64,000 nucleotides of DNA from Trichomonas vaginalis G3 (GCF_026262505.1 NC_067206.1:14690205-14754204); one strand, 5' to 3'; positions 1-12,300 are shown, numbered from the stretch's first letter. Translations and numbers: made by a program. Notes: generated by a model from the letters alone, not told the origin.

Positions 1-466
1 CATTATATGAAACACCACAGCAAGCAATGTCAGGTTCTATTTCTTTGATGTTTATATCGTCTGCCTCTGTCAAAAGTTTCAATAGTTCTTTCAAAATTTC
101 ATGAGGTGCGATGACATATGAGTTCACTTTTACAGGGTTGTGCTCAACCAAGTTTAACATTATACCCAAAGCCTGACAAATCTTCTCCTGAGTTTTAAGT
201 TTGTCTTTAAGTTGTTGGTAGTCGTTTCGAATATCTGCAACAGAACTTAAGTCTCTGCTAACTTCAGGGTATGTTGGTTGTTCTTTTACAGGAACTATTG
301 TTATACCATCTTCGTCTTCGTATGGTTTCCCCACTTCAACATCTCTGTCTTTGACATTGACAACAATACTTTGACTGTTTGTTTGAGTTGGTGAATTTAA
401 CTTCACATCTGCCACCGCCATTAAACCTTTTGAAACACTTACGCTTTTATTTTTCGGAAATGACAT
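1..466 (-). CDS. Element protein of unknown function (178-residue family), partial at window start
   Basis: The ATG is at 466 and the product begins MSFPKNRSVSVSKGL. It runs off the left edge and matches the complete copy at 55,944-56,480. The visible part has a basic start, an acidic middle and a predicted helical stretch. I do not recognise the family. It is divergent from, and 18 bases away from, the 139-residue gene that starts at 485, so the two probably share a promoter region. Confidence 0.55.
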   Translation of the reverse strand, partial: MSFPKNKSVSVSKGLMAVADVKLNSPTQTNSQSIVVNVKDRDVEVGKPYEDEDGITIVPVKEQPTYPEVSRDLSSVADIRNDYQQLKDKLKTQEKICQALGIMLNLVEHNPVKVNSYVIAPHEILKELLKLLTEADDINIKEIEPDIACCGVSYN

Positions 467-484
467 TTTACTTAGAATAAAAAG

Positions 485-904
485 ATGGACGTATTCGAGT
501 ATCTTATTGAATTGAAGCAGAACAAAGTTTACACACACAAACAATACAAATACATTGACAGAATAGTTCTTTATACAAACAATGGTAAATGTTATAGAAT
601 AGCAGTCTTTGCTGAACCAAAATATTTTCATAAAGCAAAGAAAGTTGGTATAACTGAAATGGTGAAAGTTCTTGACGTTGACAAAAATATAACAACAAAA
701 CTTACAGATATTTCTAAAGGTAAGTTTATCTTACAATATTATGTCAAAACTGGCGTACTGTCAATATTTGACGGAGAGAAGTCAGTTCAAGAACAACTTA
801 CTGACCTGCTGCCAAAATCTGCTCGATGGAAGCTGTCGTTATGCCAATCTGAGGAGCCCCAGCAGGTTTCATCGAACGAATCTTCAAAAGAGCATCTTCC
901 GTGA
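485..904 (+). CDS. Element protein of unknown function, 139 residues (copy A)
   Basis: Open from an ATG at 485. It is the counterpart of 55,506-55,925 with 6 differences over 139 residues. The sequence alternates short beta-type stretches and charged turns and ends in a Ser/Glu-rich tail; no known domain is recognised. Its last 35 codons or so lie antisense to the end of the capsid gene, and the same overlap is kept in copy B. That this small gene is intact while the neighbouring long genes are broken may only reflect its size. Confidence 0.6.
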   Translation: MDVFEYLIELKQNKVYTHKQYKYIDRIVLYTNNGKCYRIAVFAEPKYFHKAKKVGITEMVKVLDVDKNITTKLTDISKGKFILQYYVKTGVLSIFDGEKSVQEQLTDLLPKSARWKLSLCQSEEPQQVSSNESSKEHLP

Positions 905-2393
905 AAAGTGCTATTGGTTTTGTAAACTTCTTTGCTCTCAGTTCATCTGGACCGTCTCTGTCACCAGTATATTGTATTTGTACAGTACCAACAGTTGAAA
1001 TACCACCCATAAAGTCTTCTGAGTCAGCAAATGGAATGCCAAGCCAAAAGTTTGAACGGTCTCCATTTGTATATTGAGTTTTTTGACCTCCTGTATGAGT
1101 CCATACTTTCACATATGGCATAATAGAACTTTGCATTTCAGGGTTAATGGTTGTTGTGAAGTTGTTGTTAAAGTTCATAGCATCTATGTCAAGTTGTATG
1201 ACCTATATCCTCAACTGTTAGAATATTCTTCTCTTGGATAATATTTGCCATCTATGTTTATATGATATTTAATACCGGGTTGTAGAAACAGAATAGTCAT
1301 TTATAGTTCGTTCTGAACAGTACAAACTAGTATCTGCATGTTTCATTGCAGTTGTTAAAGCAATATCTGTTCTTGCACCTGGGTCAGCACTTTGGTTTCC
1401 AACTTCACCTGCAAAGTCTTTGACAGATATTTGGTGTATAGGGACATAAGTGGAACTGCAATATATTTGGCAGCTAAAGCATTTGAAATATCTGGGTCCA
1501 ACATATAGACTGCAAGTGCTTTCTATTCTCTTGCATTCAAATTTTTCGCATTGTGAACTTAACTGGGTCCCAAGCATCTCCAGCAGCATTGAAATAATAG
1601 TTTACTTCAGTGTTGAGGTTTGAGAAACCAAAGTCTAAGTCAACTTTGTTTTTGCAAAAGTCGGCGAATGACATTTTATTTGTTCCCACTACTTCTGTAA
1701 GAGTGAATGGTCTTGTGTTGGTGCAATGACTAAGTTATTTTTGCTTGGAGTAAGTTCGATAGAATTTTTCCTGCCCAGTTTGGCAAGTATTTAAAAACCT
1801 GAAGATGAGGAAAGATGACAAAGGAACTCTAAGTTTCAATTTTACTTTGGTTACTGCTGCTGCAGTTTGTCCAGAAAGGTTAACATAAACTCCTGGACGT
1901 TAGGGTCAAGTTTTCTTATTTTCTCAATAGTTGCATACTGGTCTGTTTGTTCTCTAGCTTGTGGTTGTACTGAGTTTCTCAAAGCGAACCATTCATAGTT
2001 TGCCCATGTTACTGTTTGAACTAAGTCAGAGTTAGAATATATCTTATATCCATGAAAACTTCTGGAGCATATTGGTATCCGACATAGAAATTCCATTGCA
2101 ACCTTTCTTGTCAGACAACTTGGCGAAGGTTTTATTTCAATGTCTTGTTCCACGTATAAGAAAGAGTTGTCAATAGAAATTATATGAACCTGTCGCAAGC
2201 AATATCTACTGTTGTTGAACCTTCTCCAAACTCACCTACGTTTCCATAAGAAACAGCAGTTGTATTTCGTAAGTTCCAGGAACTATTTCTGACCTTCTAA
2301 TGGCATTGTCGCATTCGTTATACCATTCGGAAACATTTCCATTCATAGCATCCAAAACTGTTGGCGTTATATTCTGAGCGGCGTACTTTCATA
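798..2393 (-). pseudogene. Major capsid protein gene, double jelly-roll type (copy A, broken)
   Basis: The three best-preserved stretches are near-identical to the C-terminal, middle and N-terminal parts of the 535-residue capsid protein of copy B (54,005-55,612). The gene is a fossil with several breaks. It lies just downstream of the long coiled-coil gene, as in copy B, which confirms the conserved structural block. Confidence 0.75.
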
Positions 2394-2424
2394 TGAGTAA
2401 AATATAGAATAGTTGGATTTATAT

Positions 2425-5400
2425 GTCATAATAGAACCCACGTGGACCAAGCTTTACTTTCTTCTGACTGAGTTTTTAACTTTTTTTCCTTCATTGCCCT
2501 CTGCTTCAAGTTGTTGCATCTTTGCCTCATGTTCACCTAGTATGTTGTAAATTTCCCATGTCCTTTTTGCCTTTTGGCTCTGGTCGCCCATCTCAGGTAA
2601 CCTATATCCTAGAAAGAGTTTGTCATAGTCTGTATTTGAGTCTTCGCGTATTGTTTGCATGACTCTTTCCTGAGTTTCCGGTTCAAGCTCTTCAAACAGT
2701 GCCTGTCCATATGGAATATGCTCGTTTCCAATATATGTTTTTGTAGCATTCTGGTTTTCTTTCCATGTTACCAACTATATCTTTTGTGAATGGGAAAGCT
2801 TCTACCAATCTTTCAGTCTTGCGTCGTTTATTTCTGTAGTTGGTTTTATTTTGTCAAGGAACATGTTTTTCAATACTAACATTTTCATTTGGTACTGTCC
2901 ATTTGAGTTTTCTTAAATATTCATCCCTTCTCGGTTCATTGTCTGCAAAGTAAAGTTTTTATGACTTTTGTAAACTTTCGTTTGCAAGGTCATGTACAAT
3001 AGGTTCTCTTCCTTCGCTCTCCCTAACTTTCTTTCTAAACTCTTCACCAAATATACCATCTCTATGGTTCTGTGTAGTCTTTGAGATAAATGTTCTAGAA
3101 CGTCAGGTGTTATATTTCCATCAGCCATGTTCATTTCATACTGGTCCAAAATATCTGCATGTTTCATATCTTTCAATGGCATTAAAGCCGCGCTGAAAAT
3201 ACCAGCTATTCTCGTTCACCATTCGCTTCCATTGCGTCTACAACTTCTTGGAATTGAGGTTGTAAGTTTATGAACCACCTATCCGGATTAGCTTTATGAC
3301 CCCATCTCATTGTAGTTCCATCGTCTGCAGAAACAAAAGTAGGTTTGTTTCCATCTTGGTTAGGTTCTGAATGAACTTTTAAACAATGTTTCATTTCTAT
3401 ATGTTTTTCTTGAAATTTAACCTTTTATTTTCACCGAGTTCATCCGAAGATGAACGTTAAATGCTCGTAAGTAAAAAGGGTTGTTGTATTTGTGTACATT
3501 TTCTTTCAGTACTTCCATTCTATGCTGAATATTTTCATCTGGTGTTGGAGTCTTTTTATGTCGGCAAACATTTTTCGATATTCTTCTACTATGTCAGCCG
3601 AATTTTTTTTAGACTCTTGGAAATATTCCATATTCTCCGCATACTCTTGGTTGAGGGTCAAATTTTTCGGCTGTTCCAAATCTTCATCTAGTTCTGTGAA
3701 GTTAGTTTCCAAAGGAAGGACTTGTTCGTTTCCTTCAGGCTCTTCTAGCTGTTGTTGCTGAACTATTTCTTCCATGTCTGGTTGTATCTGAACTTCTTCC
3801 TGTGGAGTTTCTGTACCTCATCTGCTGGCATTTCATATATTCCGAGACCGTTTCAACAATTTCCCTATCTACGTCATCCGCATTCATAAGCTTTTGTTCT
3901 TTCGTTCCGTCTCTATTTTTACGCGTTTCATGACGAAAGTTGAATTGTCATTTAGCTCTGACATCAAATATCTCGGAGTAAATTCATCCATGTCATTTGG
4001 ATGATATGCTATTAAATCATATCCCTTAGCGAGCTTGTATTTTCCAGGTTTGAGATTATATCCGTTTTGGTGCTGAGCCATAAAGCTAAATAGGTTCGGG
4101 TCAGTATTTCCATCCTTGAACTTTCCAATAGCTTCTTTATATCTGTCACTAAAGTCAATACTATCTGGGAAACCACACTCTTCTTTAAGCATTTTTAAGA
4201 ATTCTTGGTTTCCTTGTTCTCTACTTCTTTTATGTCCTTGCTCTGTTTGTGGTTGTTGCTGTGCTGGTTGTTGTGTTGGTTGTTGTGCTGGTTTGTTTGT
4301 TGTTGTGTTTGGTTTTGGTGCATGCCTGTGTCTGTGTCCATGTGACGATGTAAATGTTTTAGGTAGTCTGGTGCAGGTGCTTCTCTTGGAGGGTTTGGTG
4401 GTATATAAGTTCCACCAGCTGGCACATATGTTCCATCTGCAGCGTAATGTCCTACCTGACTTTTCGTTTTTAAGAAAGCATTTACTAGGTCTGTTTTGGT
4501 CTGTTGTAACTCTTTTTCTTGACTTTTCACAACAGTTGCTCTAACGGCGTCATAGGCACTTTGAACTGCCTGTCTCGTTGCTGCATCTGTTATTTTCGTC
4601 ATATTTTGTGCTACTTCTTTAACTCTTTGTCGAAACCTTCAGACTTCAGTTTCTTTCCAGATGAGAAGTCGTTCACTTGTTTCACCTTACTATGAAGAGC
4701 TTCGAAAGCGTTCTTAAAGTCAGCATTTGTTAAAGCTTCATTTGAACTATCTTCATCCGCTTGTATTTTTGTCCTTATTGACCCTATGAGTTGGGCTGCT
4801 TTAGCGTTGGCTTGGGCATCTAACCAGTCATTGTTAGCTTTTATATATTCTGCGCTTTTCATTGCCTTTTGCATGGCTGCGTCGTTATTTTTACTTTCTT
4901 GTGCTAAGTTTTCATACTGTACGGTTTGGTTTTGCAACTGTAAAAGTTTTTCTGCCTTTACATTTGCTTCAACTTCTTTTTTATACTCATCGCTATCCAT
5001 ATATGTCTTCAGGGCTTTTTTGTTTTATCTCTTCATCTTTCAGTACTTTTATATTGAGTAGTATGGTTTTTCAAATTTATGACATCTTGTTCCATTTTTG
5101 CTACTTCTGCTGCTTTTTCTGACACTTTTTTTGCATATTCCTCTGTACTTAGTTCTTTCAGTTGTTCTTCTTTCTTCTTTTTTTCTCTACGTTTAACTCA
5201 TTGAGTTTCTTTGTGTGTCTGTCATATTCTAGTTTCTTTTCGTTTTCACTTATTTGCTTCTGTATGTCTATGTTTGACTTTTTGACATCTGTTATTTGAT
5301 TTTTGAGTGAACTCAAATTCATTTGACTTTGAGGGTTATAAGCTGTTCCGTCTGCAGCTCCACCATAGCCTGCCATTTTCGCTAAAGTGCCGCTCTTAAA

Positions 5401-5579
5401 CCTCCACTCTGTGCACCAACAACTCGGTTTAAAAGCATAGGATTGCTTGACATTTGTTGCAACATAGTGGGGTCATTCAGCATTTGTTGTTGCAACTGTT
5501 GTTGTGGTGTCAGTTTTACTATTGGATGTTTCAATGCTCTCTTCCTCTTACGTATATTCTTACGTAGCTTACGTGGCAT
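2425..5579 (-). pseudogene. Long coiled-coil structural protein gene (copy A, broken)
   Basis: Successive fragments correspond in order to the 1,080-residue protein at 50,730-53,972. The start lies in a very basic segment (MPRKLRKNIRKRKR) at 5,579; the end is near 2,425. It is a fossil with on the order of eight or more breaks. The Gln/Pro-rich repeat region near 4,250-4,330 is shorter than in copy B, as expected for an unstable repeat. Confidence 0.7.
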
Positions 5580-6870
5580 TTTAAGTGAAGTTAAAAAGCG
5601 GTTTTTGACAGATGTTTTGTTGTGACTTCTTCGTAAAGACTTTGTTGAGATTTCTTCATAAATGTTTTGTCAAGACTTCTTCATAAAGACTTTATTGTGA
5701 CTTCTTCGTAAAGACTTTGTTAAGACTTCTTCATCGTAATGAGTGTAAATGACCCAAAAATAATGTTTATGTTAGAATGTTAGATCTAACATGTTTTCTA
5801 ACATGTTTTCTAACATGGTCTAAAACATACAAAACTCATGAAATTTCATACGGAATTCAATAAAAATAATGTTTATGTTAGAATGTTAGATCTAACCTCT
5901 TTTCTAACATGTTTTCTAACATGTTTTCTAACATGGTCTAAAACATACAAAACTCATGAAATTTCATACGGAATTCAGCAAAAATAATGTTTATGTTAGA
6001 ATGTTAGATCTAACCTCTTTTCTAACATGTTTTCTACCCTCTTGAATTTTCATGATTTCATCGTAAATGTTTTGTCAAGACTTCTTCGTAAAGACTTTGT
6101 TGAGATTTCTTCGTAAAGTTCTTCATCGTAAAGACTTTGTAAAGTCTTTCTCATGAACTTTCTTGTCAATGTTTTGTTGAGACTTTGTAAAGTTCTTCAT
6201 CGTAAAGACTTTGTAAAGAAAGTTCATGAAAATTCATGAGGTTAGAAAAGAGGTTAGAAAAGAGGTTAGATCTAACATTCTAACATAAACATTATTTTTG
6301 TCTGATTTTACGAAGAAGTCTTGACAAAACATTTACGAAGAAGTCTTGACAAAACATTTACGAAGAAGTCTTGACAAAGCATTTACGATGAAATCATGAG
6401 TTTTCTACGATGTTAGAAAACATGTTAGAAAACGTGTTAGATCTAACATTCTAACATAAACATTATTTTTGGGTCATTTACGCTCATTACGAAGAAGTCT
6501 TGACAAAACATTTACGAAGAAGTCTTGACAAATTCATGAGGTTAGAAAAGAGGTTAGAAAAGAGGTTAGATCTAACATTCTAACATAAACATTATTTTTG
6601 GGTCATTTACGCTCATTACGAAGAAGTCTTGACAAAACATATACGTTCATGTTTGACAAAACATTTACGAAGAAGTCTTGACAAATTCATGAGGTTAGAA
6701 AACATGTTAGAAAAGGTGTTAGATCTAACATTCTAACATAAACATTATTTTTGGGTCATTTACGCTCATTACGAAGAAATCATGACAAATCATATACGAT
6801 GAAGAAGTCTTGACAAAACATTTACGAAGAAGTCTTGACAAAAAAGTCAACGGCTGGTCGGCTGGGGTTC
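5580..6870. repeat. Terminal non-coding repeat region of copy A
   Basis: About 1.3 kb with no gene. Two motifs recur in both orientations: a roughly 25-bp unit built on TTGTCAAGACTTCTTCGTAA and a palindromic unit containing GTTAGATCTAAC followed by runs of TTTTCTAACATG. The first motif also makes up the 25-bp tandem array at 50,131-50,525 of copy B, so this is the element's subterminal repeat region. The mixed orientation here suggests repeated inversion or foldback recombination. Confidence 0.75.
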
Positions 6871-6879
6871 GGTCCTCCT

Positions 6880-6980
6880 CTTGGGTCTTGGGAAAAATTT
6901 CTTATGGGCTAGAAGGCACGAAGTGCCTGGAAGCCCCACTACCTTTTTTTTTTTTTTTTTTTTTTTTTCAATAATGGAAT
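6880..6980. repeat. Terminal hairpin and poly-T end of copy A
   Basis: A short hairpin, AGGCACGAAGTGCCT, sits in the context CTAGAAGGCAC...GGAAGCCCC and is followed by about 25 T's. The reverse complement, with poly-A, begins copy B at 49,886-49,950. The shared hairpin plus homopolymer marks the outer end of the family. Confidence 0.65.
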
Positions 6981-6999
6981 TTGAAAACCATTCTCAAAA

Positions 7000-7740
7000 G
7001 TTCTCAGAAAACCTTTTTTTCATTAATTTTAAGAAATCTGAGTATTAAATTAAGTGATAAATTCGTTTGACACTACTTTAATTTTTAAATTCAAAAAATT
7101 ATATGTGCTTCTTAAAATGACTCAAAAAATTTATTATAAAATAATATATAATATTAAAAATCCCACAACATTTTTTACTTTACATAATCGTACTTCCTCG
7201 ACGATTAATTTCCACTCAATTTCTATCGTTGACCGAACTTAGCATGCAACAATGTGATTTGATTTGGATGGTAAGATAAGTTTCGGTATAGTTTTTGTTA
7301 ATTGATTAAGAATTGTTGAATAAAATTCTGGAACTTCGTCAATTTCTTTGATTCCTTCTTGAAGCGTTGAAATTTCTTATTGACTCTCTTTTTATAACTT
7401 TTGAAAGAAACCGTAAAAATTGTGAAACATGCTTTTTAATAAAAAACAATTTTGATGAAAACCATAAATTAATTTAAAATTGAAATAAATTTTTGAAATC
7501 TATGATATTGAATAAAAAAATTTATAGTGTAGATATTGATATAGATATAGATGTTAATTTTAATATGATATTTGATAAAAATTTTTTATCAAAACATACT
7601 GATAATAGGTTGACATGTAATATGATATTTTGCCTTGTAAATATATTTGGTCGGCAAAATAACCTAATTACTCTTATTTTGAGTTCACTTCCACCATTTC
7701 GTCTTATGATAAAAAGTTAAATGGTACTAAGCTATTGGAG
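7000..7740. other. AT-rich DNA between copy A and the transposon nest
   Basis: No convincing gene. A motif near 7,190 (ACTTCCTCGACGATTA) recurs in reverse near 11,893-11,908 and, diverged, at 20,741-20,756, and may be the end of a DNA transposon. Confidence 0.4.
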
Positions 7741-7831
7741 TTTTGACTTGATTCGAGTACAATTTTGAGTAATATTCTATTGAAAAGTTAGAATGTTTCA
7801 TCGTAAGCATAAGAGACATACCAAAATAACA
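7741..7831 (+). repeat. 91-bp direct repeat, left copy
   Basis: Begins TTTTGACTTGATTCGAGTAC and is identical over 91 bases to 20,922-21,012. The DNA just inside each copy forms an inverted terminal repeat (ATAAGAATTWCCGAAAAAG, continuing TGACA), so the pair behaves like a target-site duplication of extraordinary length around a 13.1 kb nest. Confidence 0.85.
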
Positions 7832-8126
7832 GAAACAATAAGAATTACCGAAAAAGTGACAAAACATCAAAAACTGAGAGGGGTCTCAATTTTTATTACT
7901 TATATTATCTTACAATATTTATATAAATACTCTTTATAATATATTTTACTATAAAATTATACCTCAAATTCAAATATTTAAAATATTATTTACATAATTA
8001 TCTCAAAATTATATTTTTATATATTATTTTTCATATGTATAAATCATATAATCTCTATCTATGCAAATCTCATCTAAATTTTTTTGAAACAAACCGCTAC
8101 CATTTTATAATGGTCCATCTTAAATT

Positions 8127-8945
8127 CATCATAAATTCTGGTACATGTTAGTACCAGAGTCTTCAAATCTCAAACACTCTGGTACCAACATGTACCAGAC
8201 GCGAGTTTCCAATGCCCTCGTACGATTTTCTATTAAGATCTTCTTGAATGAGAAGGTCTTCATAGAAACTCGTACGAGGGCTTCTCTTTTAAATACTCTG
8301 GTACCTGCTGGTATCGGAGTCGACTTTACAGCCCTTTCCCCAATTTTGAAGCTGGGGAAAGTTTTCAAGCAATGAAAGGGAAGCTCTCGCTATGAGGTGA
8401 AAATCTAGAATTTTTACCTCATAGCGAGTAATCCTTTGTTAATTGCTTGAAAACTTTCTTCAAATTATCAAAATTTCGAGGAAAGTTTTCCTTGCTTCAA
8501 AGTAGAGATGGAGCCCTTTGAGCCACTGCATATAGGTCAGTGACTCAAAATACTCCATCTCTACTAGAAATCGCCAAAATTTGGGTCGCAATCTTTGAAA
8601 TGCGACGCAAGTTTGGCAATTTCGCGAGGGACTTGCTCCATTTGGTGCATAGATTCACACTCTATGCACCAGATGGAACAATTCTTTCGCTGACAGCGGG
8701 AAACTTTGTCTGAATAGTTTAACATTCAGACAAAGTTTCCCGCTGTCAGAGAGGGAATGGAAGGGTAAGAGGTATATATTCATAATGTATACCTCTTACC
8801 CTTTCATTCCCTCAAGAAAGTTCAAAAACTTGGGTGCAATCAGAACTGATTGCACCCAAGTTTTTGAATTTTGTATAAGGAATTGTTGGCTATGATGTAC
8901 TGATCATGAATCAGTACATCATAGCCAACAATTCTACCTTTTAAC
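8127..8945. repeat. Hairpin array I
   Basis: About nine consecutive near-perfect palindromes of 45-75 bp. Examples: arms reading CTGGTACATG near 8,140-8,195; CCTCATAGCGAG near 8,383-8,430; GGGTGCAATCAG near 8,830-8,870; TATGATGTACTGAT near 8,890-8,930. The last four are the reverse-order counterparts of the repeat unit of array III (12,878-13,760), so the two arrays form long inverted arms around the MULE gene. Confidence 0.75.
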
Positions 8946-9182
8946 CAAAGATAATTGATTCGTATGTAAAATATTAAGCTAAAATTTCTCTTTCTTTTAG
9001 TACACATTCTTCCATTTCGTGTACATGTATCATATATTAAGTACTAGTTATCTATTCTATATCCTTTATCCCAATTTAGATACTCAAAGATAATTCTTTT
9101 TCAGAAGAAAAAAAATATTTTCTATTAAACCGTTATTTTTTCAATGTGAGTTTTCAATTTTATTTTTCCTTTTTGCTGCTCA

Positions 9183-11848
9183 ATGCAACATCCTCCACCC
9201 GATCCTCCATGCGAGGTTGATCAAGCCATAGGATATTTAGAATATTCTCGTTTTGTTATAGCTGCAGAGCTGCATGGTAACATAAGATTTGTCAAAGACC
9301 CACAAAAACTATCAATTGGAACAGGAGTATTAATCTACCACCGATGCGAATACGAAGGCTGCCCAGCAGGCTTTAAATTTATTAAAAATTTCGACAATTA
9401 CATTTTTAAATCTGCAAACTTAACTCATATTCACTCAGGACCACCACCACAACATAAAAATACACCTACAAGTGGTACTTACCGTGCTTGGATTAAAAAA
9501 TTTCTCATGAATCACGGAAGTCCACTTAATGCAACACAAGAAGTCAACAAAACGCTTGAAATACCTAAAGATCATACTTGTATTCACATGACTATGAAAC
9601 AAACTGCAATCAATCAATTGAAATATTATTTACAACAAAAAGATCTTATGAGATCTTTACCAGACATATCTTTAAATCAATTTCAATCTTTACAAAACTA
9701 TGTTAATCAATGGGAAGATCAACATGATGACCTTATTTATTTTGACATTCAAGGTGAAGATACTGATTTTCCAGACAAATTGGTTTTTATTTACTCTGAT
9801 AATGATATGATCTCTCAAATTCATGAAAAACCACCAATTTATCACTTAGACTCTACGTTTAAATTAATTATTCATGGATTTCCTTTTTATGTATTAGCTA
9901 CCAAATTTGCTAATACTCATTCTATCCCTTTGTGTTATTTTATAATATATCCAGATAATAGTGAAAATATTTCTTTTTGCTTAAGTAAATATTTTGAAAC
10001 AACTCACACAGAACCTGAATTTATCATGTCTGACTGTGCACTAAACATTTTCAATGGGATTAGGAATTCATTTCCGGAGTGCAATATCTTTTGGTGCGCG
10101 CTACATGTAATACGCGCACTTAAAAAGAATCTCTCAAAGATAAATGATGAAGAGATTAGATCAGAAGTCGAAAAATTTATGAACATTTTATGTTATTATC
10201 GTGATTGCACAGAAGAAGATGCTGCAAAAATGTATAAAGAGCACATTATTGATAAAATTCAAGATCAATTGGAATTTAATCAATACTTTACACGTCAGTG
10301 GGACATTCATAAACAACAGTGGATAGCCGCTGCCAGACCAAATGAATTAACCGTTGTGAATAACGTTTCTGAATCTTTATTTAAAAAGATAAAATATCAC
10401 GATTTTGGCTGCGTTAAAAATCAAAGAATTGATGTTTTTGTCAAAATGTTGTAAACGAAAACGATAAAAACGGTTTGACAGAAAAAGTGACACTTTACAT
10501 GGCAAAAAACAGAGCCTTACTTTTGAGATACTTGAGATTGAAACTGAATCTTATGAGGCGGTGATCTTGAATCACTACCTCATAAGGTTCAGTTTCATAT
10601 AAAATTTGTTGCAATTTGTTATTCTTTTGCAATTATTTCTTATAAGATTTTACATCTTTTAGCGGGGAATGTTTGTTATCATGTATATATTATAAATATC
10701 TACACGATAACGAACATTCCTCGCTAAATTGCTGAGAAACTTTGAGGAAATGTCGAACAATTTCCTCAAAGTTTCTCAGATTTATATAGATCACTAGAGT
10801 CCCCTAGGCACTGATTCTGGTTCAGTACCTAGGAGGCTCTAGTTCTCTAACGAACTGATAAAATGTTTTTAAATTTTTGGATATTGCTACCTGTGAAGCA
10901 CTGACTTCAAGTCAGTACCTCACAGGTAGCAATTACATTGAAAGATGGGAGAAACTTTGTCCGAATGTTAAACTATTCGGACAAAGTTTCTCCCATTTGT
11001 AGTGGAGATGGAAGGCTTTGAGGTATATTGTATTAATATATACCCCAAAGCCTTCCATCTCCACTTGAAAGTGTCCAAACTTTGGGTTAATAGTTTGCAA
11101 TTAACCCAAAGTTTGGACACTTTCTAGAAGGAATTGCAGGGTAAGAGGTACATATTCATACTATGTACCTCTTACCCTCCAATTCCTTCTTAAAATGGGA
11201 GAAACTTTGTCCGAATGTTAAACTATTCGGACAAAGTTTCTCCCATTTTTGAAGGAATTGGAGGCTATGAGATACTGATGCAATGTCAGTAACTCATGGC
11301 TTCCAATTCCTTCCTAAAACTTATAAAAGTGGACATTACATGCATATAAAATTTGACATGTAAAGTCCACTTTTTGTGAGTGGGGATTTGACTCCGTCAA
11401 ATCCCTTTTTTCGTTTACGAGAAAAAATCTTTTAGAAGAAGTTGCACCCAATTACTTTTATCGTATTAAAAACGATTTACTTCAAACAGGTTTTATTCCT
11501 TCAATTAGAATTCGCGAGCCTTGATTGACAGATTATAAAACAAAATTGAAAAGAGAAGTTCAATCACGTTTATACCAAGTATTAAATTTTGTTCAGAATC
11601 AAGAAGCCAATTTGAATCCATTAAGATTTTTATTGGAAAATGCTGAAGAAAAACTTTCTCAAATAAATGAGAAGATACAAAATTCAATTACATATTTAAG
11701 ATCGTTTGAAATTCCAAATGAATTGTTAGATACGTATATGTTAGAAATTAATGAATTTTGTTATAATTCTCCAGATTATATTTTAGAACATTTCGAAGAA
11801 TTTTTGGAGGATTTCAAAGAAAAGAATAATTTAATTGTTACATATTAA
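9183..11848 (+). pseudogene. Mutator-like (MULE) transposase, split by an insertion
   Basis: The first part (9,183-10,454, 423 codons) has an N-terminal FLYWCH/FAR1-like zinc region (residues about 60-100) and a MULE catalytic core: Asp223 in HLDSTF, Asp284 in MSDCAL, the CxxH signature Cys305-Ala-Leu-His308, and Glu397 in NNVSES. The frame is interrupted at 10,451 by a 972-bp palindrome-array element. Coding resumes after 11,422 (EEVAPNYFYRIKNDL) and, after one stop near 11,522, runs on to 11,848. Upstream lies hairpin array I and downstream array III, so the element probably ended in long hairpin-rich inverted repeats. It is clearly dead as one gene. Confidence 0.85.
10451..11422. mobile_element. 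Palindrome-array element, copy 1 (hairpin array II)
   Basis: Bounded by GTAAACGAAAA and TTTTTTCGTTTAC(GAGA). It contains no gene. It is a chain of about ten palindromes that alternate between a class containing GAGGTAYTGA or a close variant (e.g. 10,528-10,585; 10,888-10,935; 11,001-11,065; 11,127-11,190; 11,250-11,315) and a class containing GAAACTTTG (e.g. 10,730-10,785; 10,945-10,995; 11,066-11,125; 11,194-11,248). The same module lies inverted at 35,569-36,655. It is inserted in the MULE transposase gene. Confidence 0.85.
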
Positions 11849-11849
11849 G

Positions 11850-12300
11850 TTCTGTCAAAATGTAAGCTATTGAATTTTTTGAGAGGGAAATAATCGTCGA
11901 GGAAGTAAAAAGTGACGCTTTAGGAAATATTATTAGAAATATGATAATAAATATATTTGGAAAAAATATGTTTTTTTCAAAAATTGAAATGTTCATAGAA
12001 TATTTTGAAATATGTAGGGAATTGAATTCGGTAATATATGATAAACAGGATTTTTAAATTTCAAGGAAAAATAGCTTTTGTGAATACTTTTGAGAACTCT
12101 TCTCAAAGATCATGATTCAAATATATTAAGGAGCCAAAATATTAGAGATGAGTTCACAATCAAAATTTTACATTTTAATTATTTAGAAAAACGTATTAAC
12201 CTCAATAAAAATATCTCAAAGATTAATAGTTAATTTAGGGTTTCCTAGCTATCTAGAGGGAATTGTTCCTTATGATGTATATATTTATAATGTATGCATC
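11850..12300. other. AT-rich remnant of transposon end
   Basis: No gene is seen. 11,850-11,912 (TTCTGTCAAAATGTAAGCTA and a TCGTCGAGGAAGT end) recurs inverted at 20,741-20,790. A damaged hairpin around 12,258-12,305 is cut by the start of the next element. Confidence 0.45.

Larger units (their letters stand above)
1..6980 (-). mobile_element. Maverick/Polinton-like virus-like element, copy A (partial, broken)
   Basis: This is the left-facing counterpart of the element at 49.9-64 kb. The same genes occur in the same order on the opposite strand: a 178-residue protein (cut by the window start), an antisense 139-residue protein, a double-jelly-roll capsid gene, a long coiled-coil structural gene, then about 1.3 kb of short repeats ending in a hairpin and a poly-T run near 6,945-6,970. 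The 139-residue protein differs from that of copy B at 6 positions (about 96% identity), so the copies are related members of a recently active family. The two long structural genes are broken, with roughly ten or more breaks between them, so this copy looks like a recent fossil. The rest of the element lies outside the window. Confidence 0.8.
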
